A stretch of 64,000 bases of DNA, from NCBI GenBank assembly GCA_048268885.1, contig JBLWUP010000031.1, positions 6,357 through 70,356 of the forward strand, given 5' to 3'. Each line of letters begins with the position of its first letter. Within the stretch, counting starts at the first letter, position 1. The notes under the pieces are model-generated. The model was not told where the DNA came from, did no database searches, and saw nothing but the letters and a program-made list of their open reading frames with translations. Source of the DNA: Pelagibius sp048268885 (GTDB lineage Bacteria > Pseudomonadota > Alphaproteobacteria > Kiloniellales > Kiloniellaceae). The position numbers were made by a program, and so were the translations under genes. This document shows, piece after piece, positions 54,352-62,263 of this stretch.

Positions 54352-54397
54352 GACTCTGCTCCCCCTCTGCTCCGCCGCCCCATTTCACAGGCGGCGC

Positions 54398-54667
54398 TCA
54401 GTGCCGCCGCGCGGTATCCGCCTCCGCGGCAGAGGTCAGCCGGTTCGCCCCGTTGCGATCGGCCTGAGCGACCGACTTTTCCGACAGGGTGATGGAATCG
54501 GAGACCGCTTCGGCGGCGACGCCGATCAGGTGAGCGGCGAAGGGCAGCCCGGTGCGTTCGGCCTCGATGCGCAGATAGTCCAGGCAGCGCTTGATGGCCG
54601 CGGCATCCTGCAGCGGATCGCAAAGCTTCAGTTCGATGGCGCCGTTGGCGCCGTTTTTCTTGCTCAT
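54398..54667 (-). CDS. Small protein encoded after luxI, 89 aa
   Basis: Unrecognised. AGGAG six bases before the ATG and its place in an otherwise tight operon make it a real gene. Mostly helical: AIELKLCDPLQDAAAIKRCLDYLRIEAERTGLPFAAHLIGVAAEAVSDSI, then a polar tail. Two Cys, no membrane segment, no signal. Small helical proteins next to luxI genes elsewhere act as modulators of the LuxR protein, but no homology can be claimed. Confidence 0.65.
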   Translation of the reverse strand: MSKKNGANGAIELKLCDPLQDAAAIKRCLDYLRIEAERTGLPFAAHLIGVAAEAVSDSITLSEKSVAQADRNGANRLTSAAEADTARRH

Positions 54668-54703
54668 GTCGTTCTCCTTGCTAGATAAATCGGCGCCTGG
54701 CCG

Positions 54704-55324
54704 TCAGGCCACCGCGGCCTCGTCGTGGAACGGGGCGTTGCGGATGACGCTGTCTTTGATCCCGGCGACGGCCCTGAGGCTCGCCAGGGTGGCGTGGTTC
54801 ATGTCGAAGCGGCCGGTGTAGGCAAGCTCGCCGTTGACCTGCACCGCCGCCGACTGCCACTTCGGGGGGCAGCCGAGCCGCGGCAGCAGGCGTTCCATGC
54901 GCGCGTCGTAGACGGTGATCAGTTCGCGAACGCCGAGGACAATGCAGGTCTCCGTCACCGCACAGAGCAGTTCGCTGCTGATATGCCGGCGCCCGCCCCC
55001 GCCTTCCACGGCGAAGCGGCTGCCTTCCCAGATCAGCGGGTGATAGGGCGCCTTGGCGCCGTCCAGCAGCTGCGGGAACACGTTGCGCAGCATGTAGGGG
55101 CCGGTGGTCGGCAGAAAGCGCCAGCTGCCCACCAGGTGCTCCCGGTCGTCGAAGGCCAGCAGGTAGATCGGATAGTAGTCGTCGAACTGGTCACGTTCCT
55201 GGCCGGCCCGCACCGGGACCTTCCAACCCAGGCGCTGCCGGAAGACACGATAGCGTTGCTGAAACATCAGCCGCAGCTCTTCGGCATAGGCCGCATAGAG
55301 ATCCGGTGTCACAACATCGATCAC
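54704..55324 (-). CDS. luxI: Acyl-homoserine-lactone synthase (LuxI family)
   Basis: A 206-residue autoinducer synthase joining SAM with an acyl-ACP or acyl-CoA. The invariant residues fall at the standard family numbers from the GTG at 55324: R24, F28, W34, D45, D48, then R69, E100 and R103 (RYRVFRQRLGW, DQFDDYYPIYLLAFDD, SWRFLPT, WEGSRFAV). GGAGGGG lies 9 bases before that GTG, which decides the start. The acyl substrate cannot be read; adjacency to an acyl-CoA ligase raises the possibility of a CoA-dependent synthase. It follows luxR in tandem. Confidence 0.93.
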   Translation of the reverse strand: MIDVVTPDLYAAYAEELRLMFQQRYRVFRQRLGWKVPVRAGQERDQFDDYYPIYLLAFDDREHLVGSWRFLPTTGPYMLRNVFPQLLDGAKAPYHPLIWEGSRFAVEGGGGRRHISSELLCAVTETCIVLGVRELITVYDARMERLLPRLGCPPKWQSAAVQVNGELAYTGRFDMNHATLASLRAVAGIKDSVIRNAPFHDEAAVA

Positions 55325-55386
55325 GGTGCGCGTCCCCTCCAATCACCTTGGAAGGGAATTGGACCGCGTCCCGCACCGCGAAACAG

Positions 55387-55404
55387 CCCCCCAGAAATGG
55401 GGGG
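55387..55404 (-). terminator. Stem-loop between luxR and luxI
   Basis: CCCCCC-AGAAAT-GGGGGG, 6-bp perfect stem, 96 bases past the luxR stop and 63 before the luxI start. A weak T run follows on the minus strand. It may end luxR transcription or be part of the luxI leader. Confidence 0.4.
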
Positions 55405-55499
55405 GCCGGACTAGACAGCGATTTCAGGGGGTTACAGCTGTATGCCGGCCGCCGGCAATGCGCCGGCCACTCGGCTGGAAAATGCCGCAACGAAAGGGT

Positions 55500-56285
55500 T
55501 TAGGGAACGATGTAGCCCTGAATGACGGCTTTGACCACGGCATGGTGCTTGGAGAAGACGCCCAGCTTGCGGGTCACGTTCTTCAGGTGAAAAAGGACCG
55601 TTTCCTCGGAGATGGAGAGGATCTGGCCCACCTCCCAGGCGGTCTTGCCGCGCGCCGTCCACAGCAGGCAGTCGCGCTCGCGGTCGGTCACGCGCACGCG
55701 GCCCTGGGACGGCGCGTCCTCGGCCAGCTTCAGGAAGGCTTCATGGGTGTTGATCGCCAGCCACATGAGGTCGCGGTAACTCTGGCGATAGGCCTCGTCG
55801 AATTCACGCTCGCCGGTGCAACCGACGACGCTCAGCGTCGACAGCCCGCTGTCGGGGCCATGGATCGGAATGGTGGCGCCGTCCCGGACGCCGTGGTCGC
55901 GCGCCTCGTTCAGCACCTTGCGCTGGCCGTTGGACAGATCGTTCTGGCCGCCGATGTCGCGCCACTGAAAGGGCAGGAGGCGGCCGACGGCCGCCTGCAG
56001 GGTCGGGTCCACATCGCCGTAGTCACGGGACAGATAATAGTCGACCCAGGCGTCCGGCAAGGTGGAGAGAAACTCGTGCACCTGGTTGCCGCTGCGCGAG
56101 CCCGGCGGCACGAAGGCGCGCAGCTTCTTGCCGAGCGGCGGCCGGACATGGACATAAGCGAAACGCTCAAAGCCCAACGTCTTCAGGACGGCCTCCAGCT
56201 TGGCGCCGATCTCGGCCGTGCTGCCGGCCCCCGCCAGAGACTCCAGGAAATCCTCGACGCGGCCGCCCGCAGGCTTGGCGCTCAT
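55500..56285 (-). CDS. luxR: LuxR-family autoinducer-binding regulator
   Basis: A 261-residue protein. The N-terminal autoinducer domain (about 15-175) retains the ligand-contact set: Trp and Tyr in WVDYYLSRDYGDVDP (with the Asp-Pro), the Trp in PFQWRDI, and the Gly in HGVRDGATIPIHGPDSG. The C-terminal GerE/LuxR helix-turn-helix is VTDRERDCLLWTARGKTAWEVGQILSISEETVLFHLKNVTRKLGV. GGAGG 6 bases before the ATG. It lies directly upstream of luxI and should respond to the signal made there. Confidence 0.93.
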   Translation of the reverse strand: MSAKPAGGRVEDFLESLAGAGSTAEIGAKLEAVLKTLGFERFAYVHVRPPLGKKLRAFVPPGSRSGNQVHEFLSTLPDAWVDYYLSRDYGDVDPTLQAAVGRLLPFQWRDIGGQNDLSNGQRKVLNEARDHGVRDGATIPIHGPDSGLSTLSVVGCTGEREFDEAYRQSYRDLMWLAINTHEAFLKLAEDAPSQGRVRVTDRERDCLLWTARGKTAWEVGQILSISEETVLFHLKNVTRKLGVFSKHHAVVKAVIQGYIVP

Positions 56286-56491
56286 TGCCCACCTCCCCGG
56301 CCCGGAACCAGGCCGCTGAAAGCCGTCTCGCAGGGGCGACTGCGCGCCCTGCGAGACCCTGCTTCATGGAAGAAGTCTATGGCGGAACCGACAGAAACGA
56401 CAATACGAAAGGGGTCGCGGCCAAATGCCGGCCGGGATGCGCCTTGTATCGGAGTTTCCGCTCTTACGCCCGCCGTAACGTGGGTGGCCGG

Positions 56492-56941
56492 TCAGCTGTC
56501 CGTGGAACGCCCCAAGGTCTTCAGCAGAGACAGAACCTCGGCCCGAACCTTCGCATCGGGAATCCGATAGTAGGAGCTGATCAACTGCAGCGTTTCACGC
56601 TGATTGGTGAAATCGGGGTCGGACGAATGGATGACTCCGGCCGCCGCGGCCCCGGCTTCCTGCCCGGTCGACGCACCCGCCTCGCCCTCAGACTCTACAC
56701 CTTCGAAAAAGTAGGTCACCGGCACGCTAAGGATGCGCGAGAGCTCGTAAAGCTTGCTCGCACTGATCCGGTTTGCGCCGCGCTCGTACTTCTGAATCTG
56801 CTGAAACGTCAGCCCCAAGGCATTCGCCAGCTTTTCCTGGGAATACCCCAGAAACACCCGGCGAAGGCGCACACGGCCGCCGACGTGAACATCTACGGGA
56901 TGGGCCTGTCTGGCCTTCCCCATTGTCTGTTGAGCAAGCAT
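56492..56941 (-). CDS. XRE-family helix-turn-helix regulator, paralogue of the 37.6-kb gene
   Basis: 149 residues with the same architecture as the product at 37624-38079: HTH VGGRVRLRRVFLGYSQEKLANALGLTFQQIQKYERGANRI, then SRILSVPVTYFFEG and a C-terminal LISSYYRIPDAKVRAEVLSLLKTL. GGAG stands 5 bases before the ATG at 56941. It is upstream of luxR on the same strand (206-base gap) and may regulate the quorum-sensing island or itself. Confidence 0.85.
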   Translation of the reverse strand: MLAQQTMGKARQAHPVDVHVGGRVRLRRVFLGYSQEKLANALGLTFQQIQKYERGANRISASKLYELSRILSVPVTYFFEGVESEGEAGASTGQEAGAAAAGVIHSSDPDFTNQRETLQLISSYYRIPDAKVRAEVLSLLKTLGRSTDS

Positions 56942-57318
56942 CCGAACTCCATGCTAATCAATGATTCCATGACCCCGCGCACAATCTATGCGAAATCGCT
57001 ATGAAGTCACAAAGGAAAAATGCTCGCAAAACTGGTAAATATGCAGTCTCAGACACACCTTTGCTCTACCACAAGGGGAATAATCTTTTAACCAGTTTGG
57101 GAAAAGAAATAACCGGATTGGGAAAACAAATAAAACCCCGAATTGTACTCGCGGGTTATTTGCCTGAAAATTCACAACCTTAGCACGATCCCGGGTTGCG
57201 GAACGGCGGCATTCCGCGCCGTTGAACGCCGGGTGCAGAGATTTTTCGGAGGGAAGAAATATATTGCCGAGTATCGCGGCTTGGCGCCCCTCGCCGTCGG
57301 GGCCCGGGGGCCGAGGGC
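56942..57318. other. AT-rich intergenic region with direct repeats
   Basis: 377 bases between the histidine kinase stop and the XRE start. Bases 56960-57180 are AT-rich. Two copies of TTGGGAAAA(G/C)AAATAA begin at 57097 and 57118, 21 bases apart (two helical turns), about 160 bases before the XRE start codon on the minus strand, a layout typical of activator sites. A 60-codon open frame at 57001 has no support. Confidence 0.55.
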
Positions 57319-58962
57319 TCAGTTGGCGGCGGGCCAGCGCACCGAAAAGCAGGTGCCGCACTCGGGGCCGCAGACCTGGCCGGTGCATTTTAGCGTCAAA
57401 TCGCCCCCCAGCGACCGTGCGGCCGAGCGGGCGACCGCGAGTCCCAGGCCCGTCCCGGTGATGCTCTGGACCTCTTTGGCCCGCCAGTAGGGCTTGAAGA
57501 TCGCCTCGCGCTGGTCGTCGGGAATGCCCGGTCCGAAGTCGGTCACGGTGATCGTGTAGTCATCGCCGTCACACGCCAGCGCGACCTTGATGGCCCCCCT
57601 GCCGCGCGAGTACTTGATCGCGTTCTGCATCAGGTTCGACAGCACGGTGTGCATCGCCAACTCATCGACCCCTTCGACCGGCTCACCGATCCGGTCGTCG
57701 AGTTGCAGCTCCTGGTCGGAGCGCAGGGCCAGCGAGACTTCGCGCCACATGGCGCGGCAGAACTGGCCGAGGTCCAGAGGGGCTCCGCCGTTCTCCGCAC
57801 GCCCCGCATCGCTGCGGCCCGTCGCGAGAACGTCGTTAACCAGGCGTGCGAGCGTGTCGACCGCGCGCCGGATGGTCCGCGCCTCTTCGCGGCGCTCGCC
57901 ATCGTCCATCTGGTCACCAAAGCGCTCCAGCATGTCGGCCGAGGTTCCAATCGCCTGAAGCGGCGTGCGCAGCTCGTGCGAAACCATGGAGACGAAATCG
58001 GACTTCTGGGTGCGCCGCTGCTTTTCCTGGTACAGGGAGATCGAGAGCCGGCCCTCGCGCGATACCACGGTTTCGACCCGCTTGATGGCCAGGAGCAGCA
58101 GGAAGCCCACCGCCACCAGAGAAACCAGCAGAAAGGGGGCGGCGCTCCACAGCATGCCCGAGCCCGGCCGGTGGTCGCGCCAGATCACATTGCCCAGCAT
58201 CGTGCCGCTGAGGCCGTTGACCGGACAGCCGAGATAGCCCGCCGGCACCGGCCCGCGGATAAAATGCAGATCTTCGATCTGGCCGCTGACACCCGCGCGA
58301 TTGAAGAAATTCAGGTCCAGGGGCCGCAGAAACAGCATCACATCGTGCTTCTCACCGGACGTTCCTGCCGCCGCCTCCGGGCCCCCCTCCAGGGGCGCCA
58401 CCAGGCTCGCCGCCAGAAGCGCCACTTCCTGCTCGTAGATAACGAAGCCCGCCGCCGGCACCTGGTCGATCGACGAGGCCCTGCGCGCCGCCTCGATCAG
58501 CTCGGCGCCCCCTTGCGGCAGGGATTGCGCCTCGCCCGGGCCGACACTGCGGCCGTGATCGAAAGCCAGTCGGGTGTGGTCGGCCGGGGAAACGATCCAG
58601 CCGGCGGTGATTCCGAAGGCATCGCGCAGATAGGCGCCCATGCCTTCCTTGGCCCAACGCTCGTCGAGGGTGATTCCGGAAGAGACAATGGCGTCGTCCC
58701 ACCAGGCATAGTCGATCACAAGCTGGCGCAAATTCTCCCGCCGCATCTGGACCATCGACTTTACGAGAGCTTCCTGGGACTGCGCTTCGCGCTCGTTCGC
58801 ACTGCCGGCGCTCCAATAGAGCACCCCCGCGACCGCCAAAAGCGAAACGGCCGCCAGAGACAGGATCGGCAACAAGAGATTGCGCCGCCGCCGCGCGAGA
58901 AGCGCACGCGTCGTTTCAAATCGCAGGCGCGGCTCCTGCTCGTTTTCGGCTGTGCTTGCCAT
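57319..58962 (-). CDS. CHASE4-domain sensor histidine kinase (orphan)
   Basis: 547 residues: TM1 (about 30-50), a periplasmic CHASE4 sensor (about 55-265, with the family's LVIDYAWWDD), TM2 (about 272-292), HisKA with phospho-acceptor H329 in SMVSHELRTPLQAIG, and HATPase (NLMQNAIKYS, DFGPGIPD, GTGLGLAV). A Cys-rich C-terminal stretch (CTGQVCGPECGTC, four Cys) is unusual and could bind metal or sense redox. No response regulator gene is adjacent, so the output is unknown. Confidence 0.9.
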   Translation of the reverse strand: MASTAENEQEPRLRFETTRALLARRRRNLLLPILSLAAVSLLAVAGVLYWSAGSANEREAQSQEALVKSMVQMRRENLRQLVIDYAWWDDAIVSSGITLDERWAKEGMGAYLRDAFGITAGWIVSPADHTRLAFDHGRSVGPGEAQSLPQGGAELIEAARRASSIDQVPAAGFVIYEQEVALLAASLVAPLEGGPEAAAGTSGEKHDVMLFLRPLDLNFFNRAGVSGQIEDLHFIRGPVPAGYLGCPVNGLSGTMLGNVIWRDHRPGSGMLWSAAPFLLVSLVAVGFLLLLAIKRVETVVSREGRLSISLYQEKQRRTQKSDFVSMVSHELRTPLQAIGTSADMLERFGDQMDDGERREEARTIRRAVDTLARLVNDVLATGRSDAGRAENGGAPLDLGQFCRAMWREVSLALRSDQELQLDDRIGEPVEGVDELAMHTVLSNLMQNAIKYSRGRGAIKVALACDGDDYTITVTDFGPGIPDDQREAIFKPYWRAKEVQSITGTGLGLAVARSAARSLGGDLTLKCTGQVCGPECGTCFSVRWPAAN

Positions 58963-59535
58963 TCCCCCAAATACCTTTTCGGGCCCGATGCCTTAACGGG
59001 AATGAGAATTTAGACCTGTCATCTTTGCGGGGACACTATAAACGGATTGCGCGGGCAGGCCAGCATCTGACTCCTTTCCGGGCGACAAATGTCGACCCGT
59101 GGCGAGAAATGGGGGCAACTTTGAGCGCCTTAACGCCCGAATCAGCACCAGACAAGGGTAGACCGATGCAACAATGCTCTCATGAATTGAGCATCCACAG
59201 ATGGGCCCCCCAAGAGTCGCCGTCAACCTCCGGCGGAAGCGCAAAGGCGGGCCGCCTGTTTTCACCACTCACCGCAATTGCGATTGGCCAGAACGCGCGG
59301 GCCGGTGCAGAATTGGGCATCGAGTCGCCGCGCCCTCGAGCCATCCGGACACCGTTACGCCTCGCCCTGCCTCTCGCCCTATCGTTAAGCTAGACCTCCG
59401 ACGACGCGACTGCCGTTGCCCCGGAGGGCGAGGTCTGCAAGATTCGCCAGGCGCCAGCGGCCGATGAATGAGCCGGACCGGAGAAACCCCGACGGAATGA
59501 GCCCCAAGGGAACGAGCCACGTGAGCGGATCCACC
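58963..59535. other. Intergenic region between the kinase and the sigma factor
   Basis: About 570 bases between divergent genes; likely holds both promoters and possibly an N-terminal extension of the sigma factor. No RNA gene or repeat seen. An open frame across it (58956-59393) has no recognisable protein character. Confidence 0.5.
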
Positions 59536-60141
59536 ATGTCTAGCGCGACGTCCATGGCGGCCGGGCCATCTGCGGCCCGAGAGGCTTCGGAGCGCCTGGG
59601 GCAGCTGCTGTCCCGCTGCAGCCTTGGCGACCAGGCGGCCTTCGGTGAGCTCTACGAAGCGACCTCCGCGAAACTCTTCGGCGTCTCTCTGCGTATATTG
59701 AGACGGGAGGCTTGGGCCGAAGAGGCCTTGCAGGAGGCCTACGTGAAGATTTGGCGGCATGCCGACAGCTACAATCCGGGCCGGGGACGGCCGATGACGT
59801 GGATGATCAACGTCGTCCGCAACCAGTCCCTGGACCTGCTGCGCCGGGCCGACTACCGCGTCGCAGAAGACGAGTGGAGCCCGGAGAAGGACCAGCGCAC
59901 CAGCGCGGACAATCCGGCCGCCCAGGCGGAGACCAGTCAGGAGATGCAGCGGGTTCTGGGATGTCTGGGCAATCTGGGTGAAGAGCAGCGGGACTGCATC
60001 CTGCTGTCCTACCACCAGGGCATGACGCCGACCGAGGTCGCGGCCCACCTGAAGCGGCCGGTAGGAACGGTCAAGACGTGGATCCGCCGCGGCTTGATCA
60101 AGGTCAGGGAATGTTTGGATCAATGGGCAACGGGTCAATGA
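59536..60141 (+). CDS. ECF-type RNA polymerase sigma factor
   Basis: About 201 residues from the ATG at 59536: region 2 (CSLGDQAAFGELYEATSAKLFGVSLRILRREAWAEEALQEAYVKIWRHA, -10 recognition) and region 4 (LGEEQRDCILLSYHQGMTPTEVAAHLKRPVGTVKTWIRRGLIKVRECL, -35 recognition). The start is uncertain: ATG 59464 and GTG 59521 are also in frame. The stop overlaps the anti-sigma start (ATGA). Belongs to the SigK/RskA-type group; it directs a stress regulon when released from the anti-sigma factor. Confidence 0.85.
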   Translation: MSSATSMAAGPSAAREASERLGQLLSRCSLGDQAAFGELYEATSAKLFGVSLRILRREAWAEEALQEAYVKIWRHADSYNPGRGRPMTWMINVVRNQSLDLLRRADYRVAEDEWSPEKDQRTSADNPAAQAETSQEMQRVLGCLGNLGEEQRDCILLSYHQGMTPTEVAAHLKRPVGTVKTWIRRGLIKVRECLDQWATGQ

Positions 60142-60896
60142 GATACGACGATCCGCAGCTGCAGGAAGCTCTGTCCAGCGCCTATGTCGCCGGTGCCCTG
60201 CAGGGGCCGGCGCGGCGCCGCTTCGAGACGCTGATGCGCTCGCGCCCCGCCCTGCGACGCCGCGTGGAGGCCTGGGAGGACCGACTGACTCCGCTCTCCG
60301 ACGGCACCCCCGCGGTGCGCCCGCCGGCGCGCGTCTGGCGTTCGATCCAGCAGCGCATCGCGCCCGCCAGCGCGGCGTCCTCGCAGGGCGCCGGCTTCTG
60401 GAACAGCCTCGCCTTCTGGCGCCCCTTCGGCGCGCTGGCCGCCGTGCTGGCGCTGGTCGTCACCGCCTACAGCGGCTATGTCGCCACCCGTCCGGCGCCG
60501 GAGCCGCAGGTGGCCGAGAGCGCGCCGCAACAGATCGTCCCCAGCTACGTCGCCGTCCTGGAGGACGACAGCAACCAGCCGGTCATGGTGGTGACGGCGT
60601 TCAAGGGGCCCTGGCGCGTGACCGTCGAGCCGCTGCGCGAGCTGTCGCCCTACGCCGGCAAGGCTTTCCAGGTCTGGGCCGTGGCGCGCGACAGCGGCAC
60701 GGTCCGGCCCCTGCTGCAGGTGAGCAGCAACGACGTCCTGCGCCTGCCGCTGGGCGAGGACGGCTGGGACGCGATCAAGACCTCGGAGTCCCTGGCCGTC
60801 ACCCTGGAGGACGCTGGCGAACCGCCGGCCGCGCCGACGGGCCCCATCCTCTTTTCCGGCCTCTGCCTGAACCTGAAGGGTCCGACCGAGATCTAG
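60138..60896 (+). CDS. Anti-sigma-K factor RskA-type
   Basis: 252 residues. N-terminal cytosolic sigma-binding helices (YVAGALQGPARRRFETLMRSRPALRRRVEAWEDRLTPL), one transmembrane segment near 115-132 (PFGALAAVLALVVTAYSG), and a periplasmic RskA domain (PVMVVTAFKGPWRVTVEPL, KAFQVWAV, VTLEDAGEPPAAPTGPILFSG). The start is fixed by its 4-base ATGA overlap with the sigma gene, implying 1:1 translational coupling. Proteolysis of the anti-sigma would release the sigma factor. Confidence 0.88.
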   Translation: MRYDDPQLQEALSSAYVAGALQGPARRRFETLMRSRPALRRRVEAWEDRLTPLSDGTPAVRPPARVWRSIQQRIAPASAASSQGAGFWNSLAFWRPFGALAAVLALVVTAYSGYVATRPAPEPQVAESAPQQIVPSYVAVLEDDSNQPVMVVTAFKGPWRVTVEPLRELSPYAGKAFQVWAVARDSGTVRPLLQVSSNDVLRLPLGEDGWDAIKTSESLAVTLEDAGEPPAAPTGPILFSGLCLNLKGPTEI

Positions 60897-60918
60897 ATCG
60901 GATTCACAGGGTTGGTGG

Positions 60919-60933
60919 ATCGCCTTCGGCGAT
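60919..60933 (+). terminator. Stem-loop after the anti-sigma gene
   Basis: ATCGCC-TTC-GGCGAT, perfect 6-bp stem inside a larger imperfect palindrome (60897-60955), 23 bases after the stop. No T tract. Confidence 0.4.
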
Positions 60934-61004
60934 TCAATCCGACCCTGATCTGCTCTAGCTCGACGGGATCTGAAGAGAAGCTTGGCGGTCTGATTGACCT
61001 CGTA

Positions 61005-61098
61005 CTTCGAGACGCTCGCCGCACTCGCTCCCCAGCATGAGGTCAAACATGAGCCTCCCGGCCTCATCCTGAGGAGGCGCGTCAGCGCCGTCTCGAAG
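61005..61098. repeat. Dispersed CCTCATCCTGAGG-type palindromic element
   Basis: Outer arms CTTCGAGACG (61005-61014) and CGTCTCGAAG (61089-61098); inside are GCCTCC/GGAGGC and CCTCA-TCC-TGAGG. Elements with this core are widespread in alphaproteobacterial genomes. It lies between convergent genes. Confidence 0.6.
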
Positions 61099-61138
61099 GA
61101 TCTGCCACATGCTCTGGCGCCTTATTTGCTACCCCTGC

Positions 61139-62263
61139 TCAGAGGGTGAAGGTCAACATGTGGTTGTCCCAGGCGACCGGCGCCGCCGCGGGGTCGCTGA
61201 GCGCCACCGTCCGGCCGCTGAGGACGTTGTGGTGCACCAGCTTGCCGAAACCGCTGGACAGCAGGAAGCCGCCGGGCTCGCCCGACGCCGCGACGCCGCA
61301 GCCGTCGCCCAGCGCGACCTCGCCCAGATAGCGCCGCTCGCCCATCGACCAGAAGGTGACGCGCCCGCCACGCGGCGCCGAGGCGGCCAGCACCTGCCCT
61401 GAAACCTCCATGGCCGCGCTGCCGCAGTACTGGCGCATGGCGCGCAGCACCGACTCCTCGGGCTCCGGGAGGAAGATCTCTTCTTCGCCGCGGTGAAGGG
61501 CGACCAGCGGCACCAGCCGGTTGCGCGGTCCCTCGTACTGCATGACGAAACCGACCTCGTCACCGGGCGTCACCGCCAGGTGACGGATCGAGAGCTGATG
61601 CAGGTCGGGCGCCAGGCGGTGATCGTGCAGCAGGTCGCCGCTGTGGGAATCGATGTAGGCCAGCGAGGGCTGCATGCTGTCGATGTTCAGCTTGCGCCGG
61701 CCCTTGTCGGGGTGGGTCAGGATACCGCCGTTGGCCACCGCCAGGGTGCGGCCGTCGGACAGCAGGACCATCTCGTGCGGCCCGATGGCGTAGGCTTCCA
61801 GTTCCGCTTCGCGGCGGTAGCCGGCAGCGGCGTCATAGACACCGATGCAGCCGCGCGCCTTGTCGTAGTCGTTCTCGCAGGCGAAGAGCCAGCGGCCGTC
61901 CGGGCTGAAAACCCCGTGGCCATAGAAGTGATGTCCTTGCGGGGCGTCGATGCGCCGGGCGGGCCCGGCCGCCAGCGGGTCGAAGACCACGGCAAAGCGC
62001 CCCGGCCGGCGCGCGAAGACGATGACCTCGCGTGCCCCCGGGCGCCGCGCGGCGCCGTGGCCGCGGTCGGGCAGCGGCAGGGTGGCGACGACGCGGCCGT
62101 CTTCGGCCACGACGCGCGCCAGGGTCTCGCCGCCGTCGCCCGCGCAGGCGCTCACGAAATAGCGTTCACCCCCCGCCGCCTGCGCCGCCGGCCAGGGCAA
62201 TCCCCAGGCGGCGAAGAGGCCCGCAGCGCCGGCCAGGAAGTGGCGTCGATCAATCACCGTCAT
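61139..62263 (-). CDS. DUF1513 protein, Tat-exported beta-propeller-like
   Basis: 374 residues from the ATG at 62263. A twin-arginine-like signal (MTVIDRRHFLAGAAGLFAAWG, then PAAQAAGG) implies export of a folded protein. The rest is repeats of short beta blades (GHGVFSPDGRWLFACENDY, GPHEMVLLSDGRTLAVANGGI, QLSIRHLAVTPGDEVGFVMQYEG). DUF1513 genes sit at the end of imelysin loci for iron handling. The start overlaps the imelysin stop by 14 bases. Confidence 0.85.
   Translation of the reverse strand: MTVIDRRHFLAGAAGLFAAWGLPWPAAQAAGGERYFVSACAGDGGETLARVVAEDGRVVATLPLPDRGHGAARRPGAREVIVFARRPGRFAVVFDPLAAGPARRIDAPQGHHFYGHGVFSPDGRWLFACENDYDKARGCIGVYDAAAGYRREAELEAYAIGPHEMVLLSDGRTLAVANGGILTHPDKGRRKLNIDSMQPSLAYIDSHSGDLLHDHRLAPDLHQLSIRHLAVTPGDEVGFVMQYEGPRNRLVPLVALHRGEEEIFLPEPEESVLRAMRQYCGSAAMEVSGQVLAASAPRGGRVTFWSMGERRYLGEVALGDGCGVAASGEPGGFLLSSGFGKLVHHNVLSGRTVALSDPAAAPVAWDNHMLTFTL

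Noticed and set aside
55405..55460. A lux box at the luxI promoter
   Set aside because: The palindromes present (ACAGCTGT near 55433 and a CCGGC-rich dyad) do not match a known lux-box consensus well enough to call.
57001..57183. 60-codon open frame in the AT-rich gap
   Set aside because: No ribosome site, no conserved pattern, and it overlaps the direct repeats.
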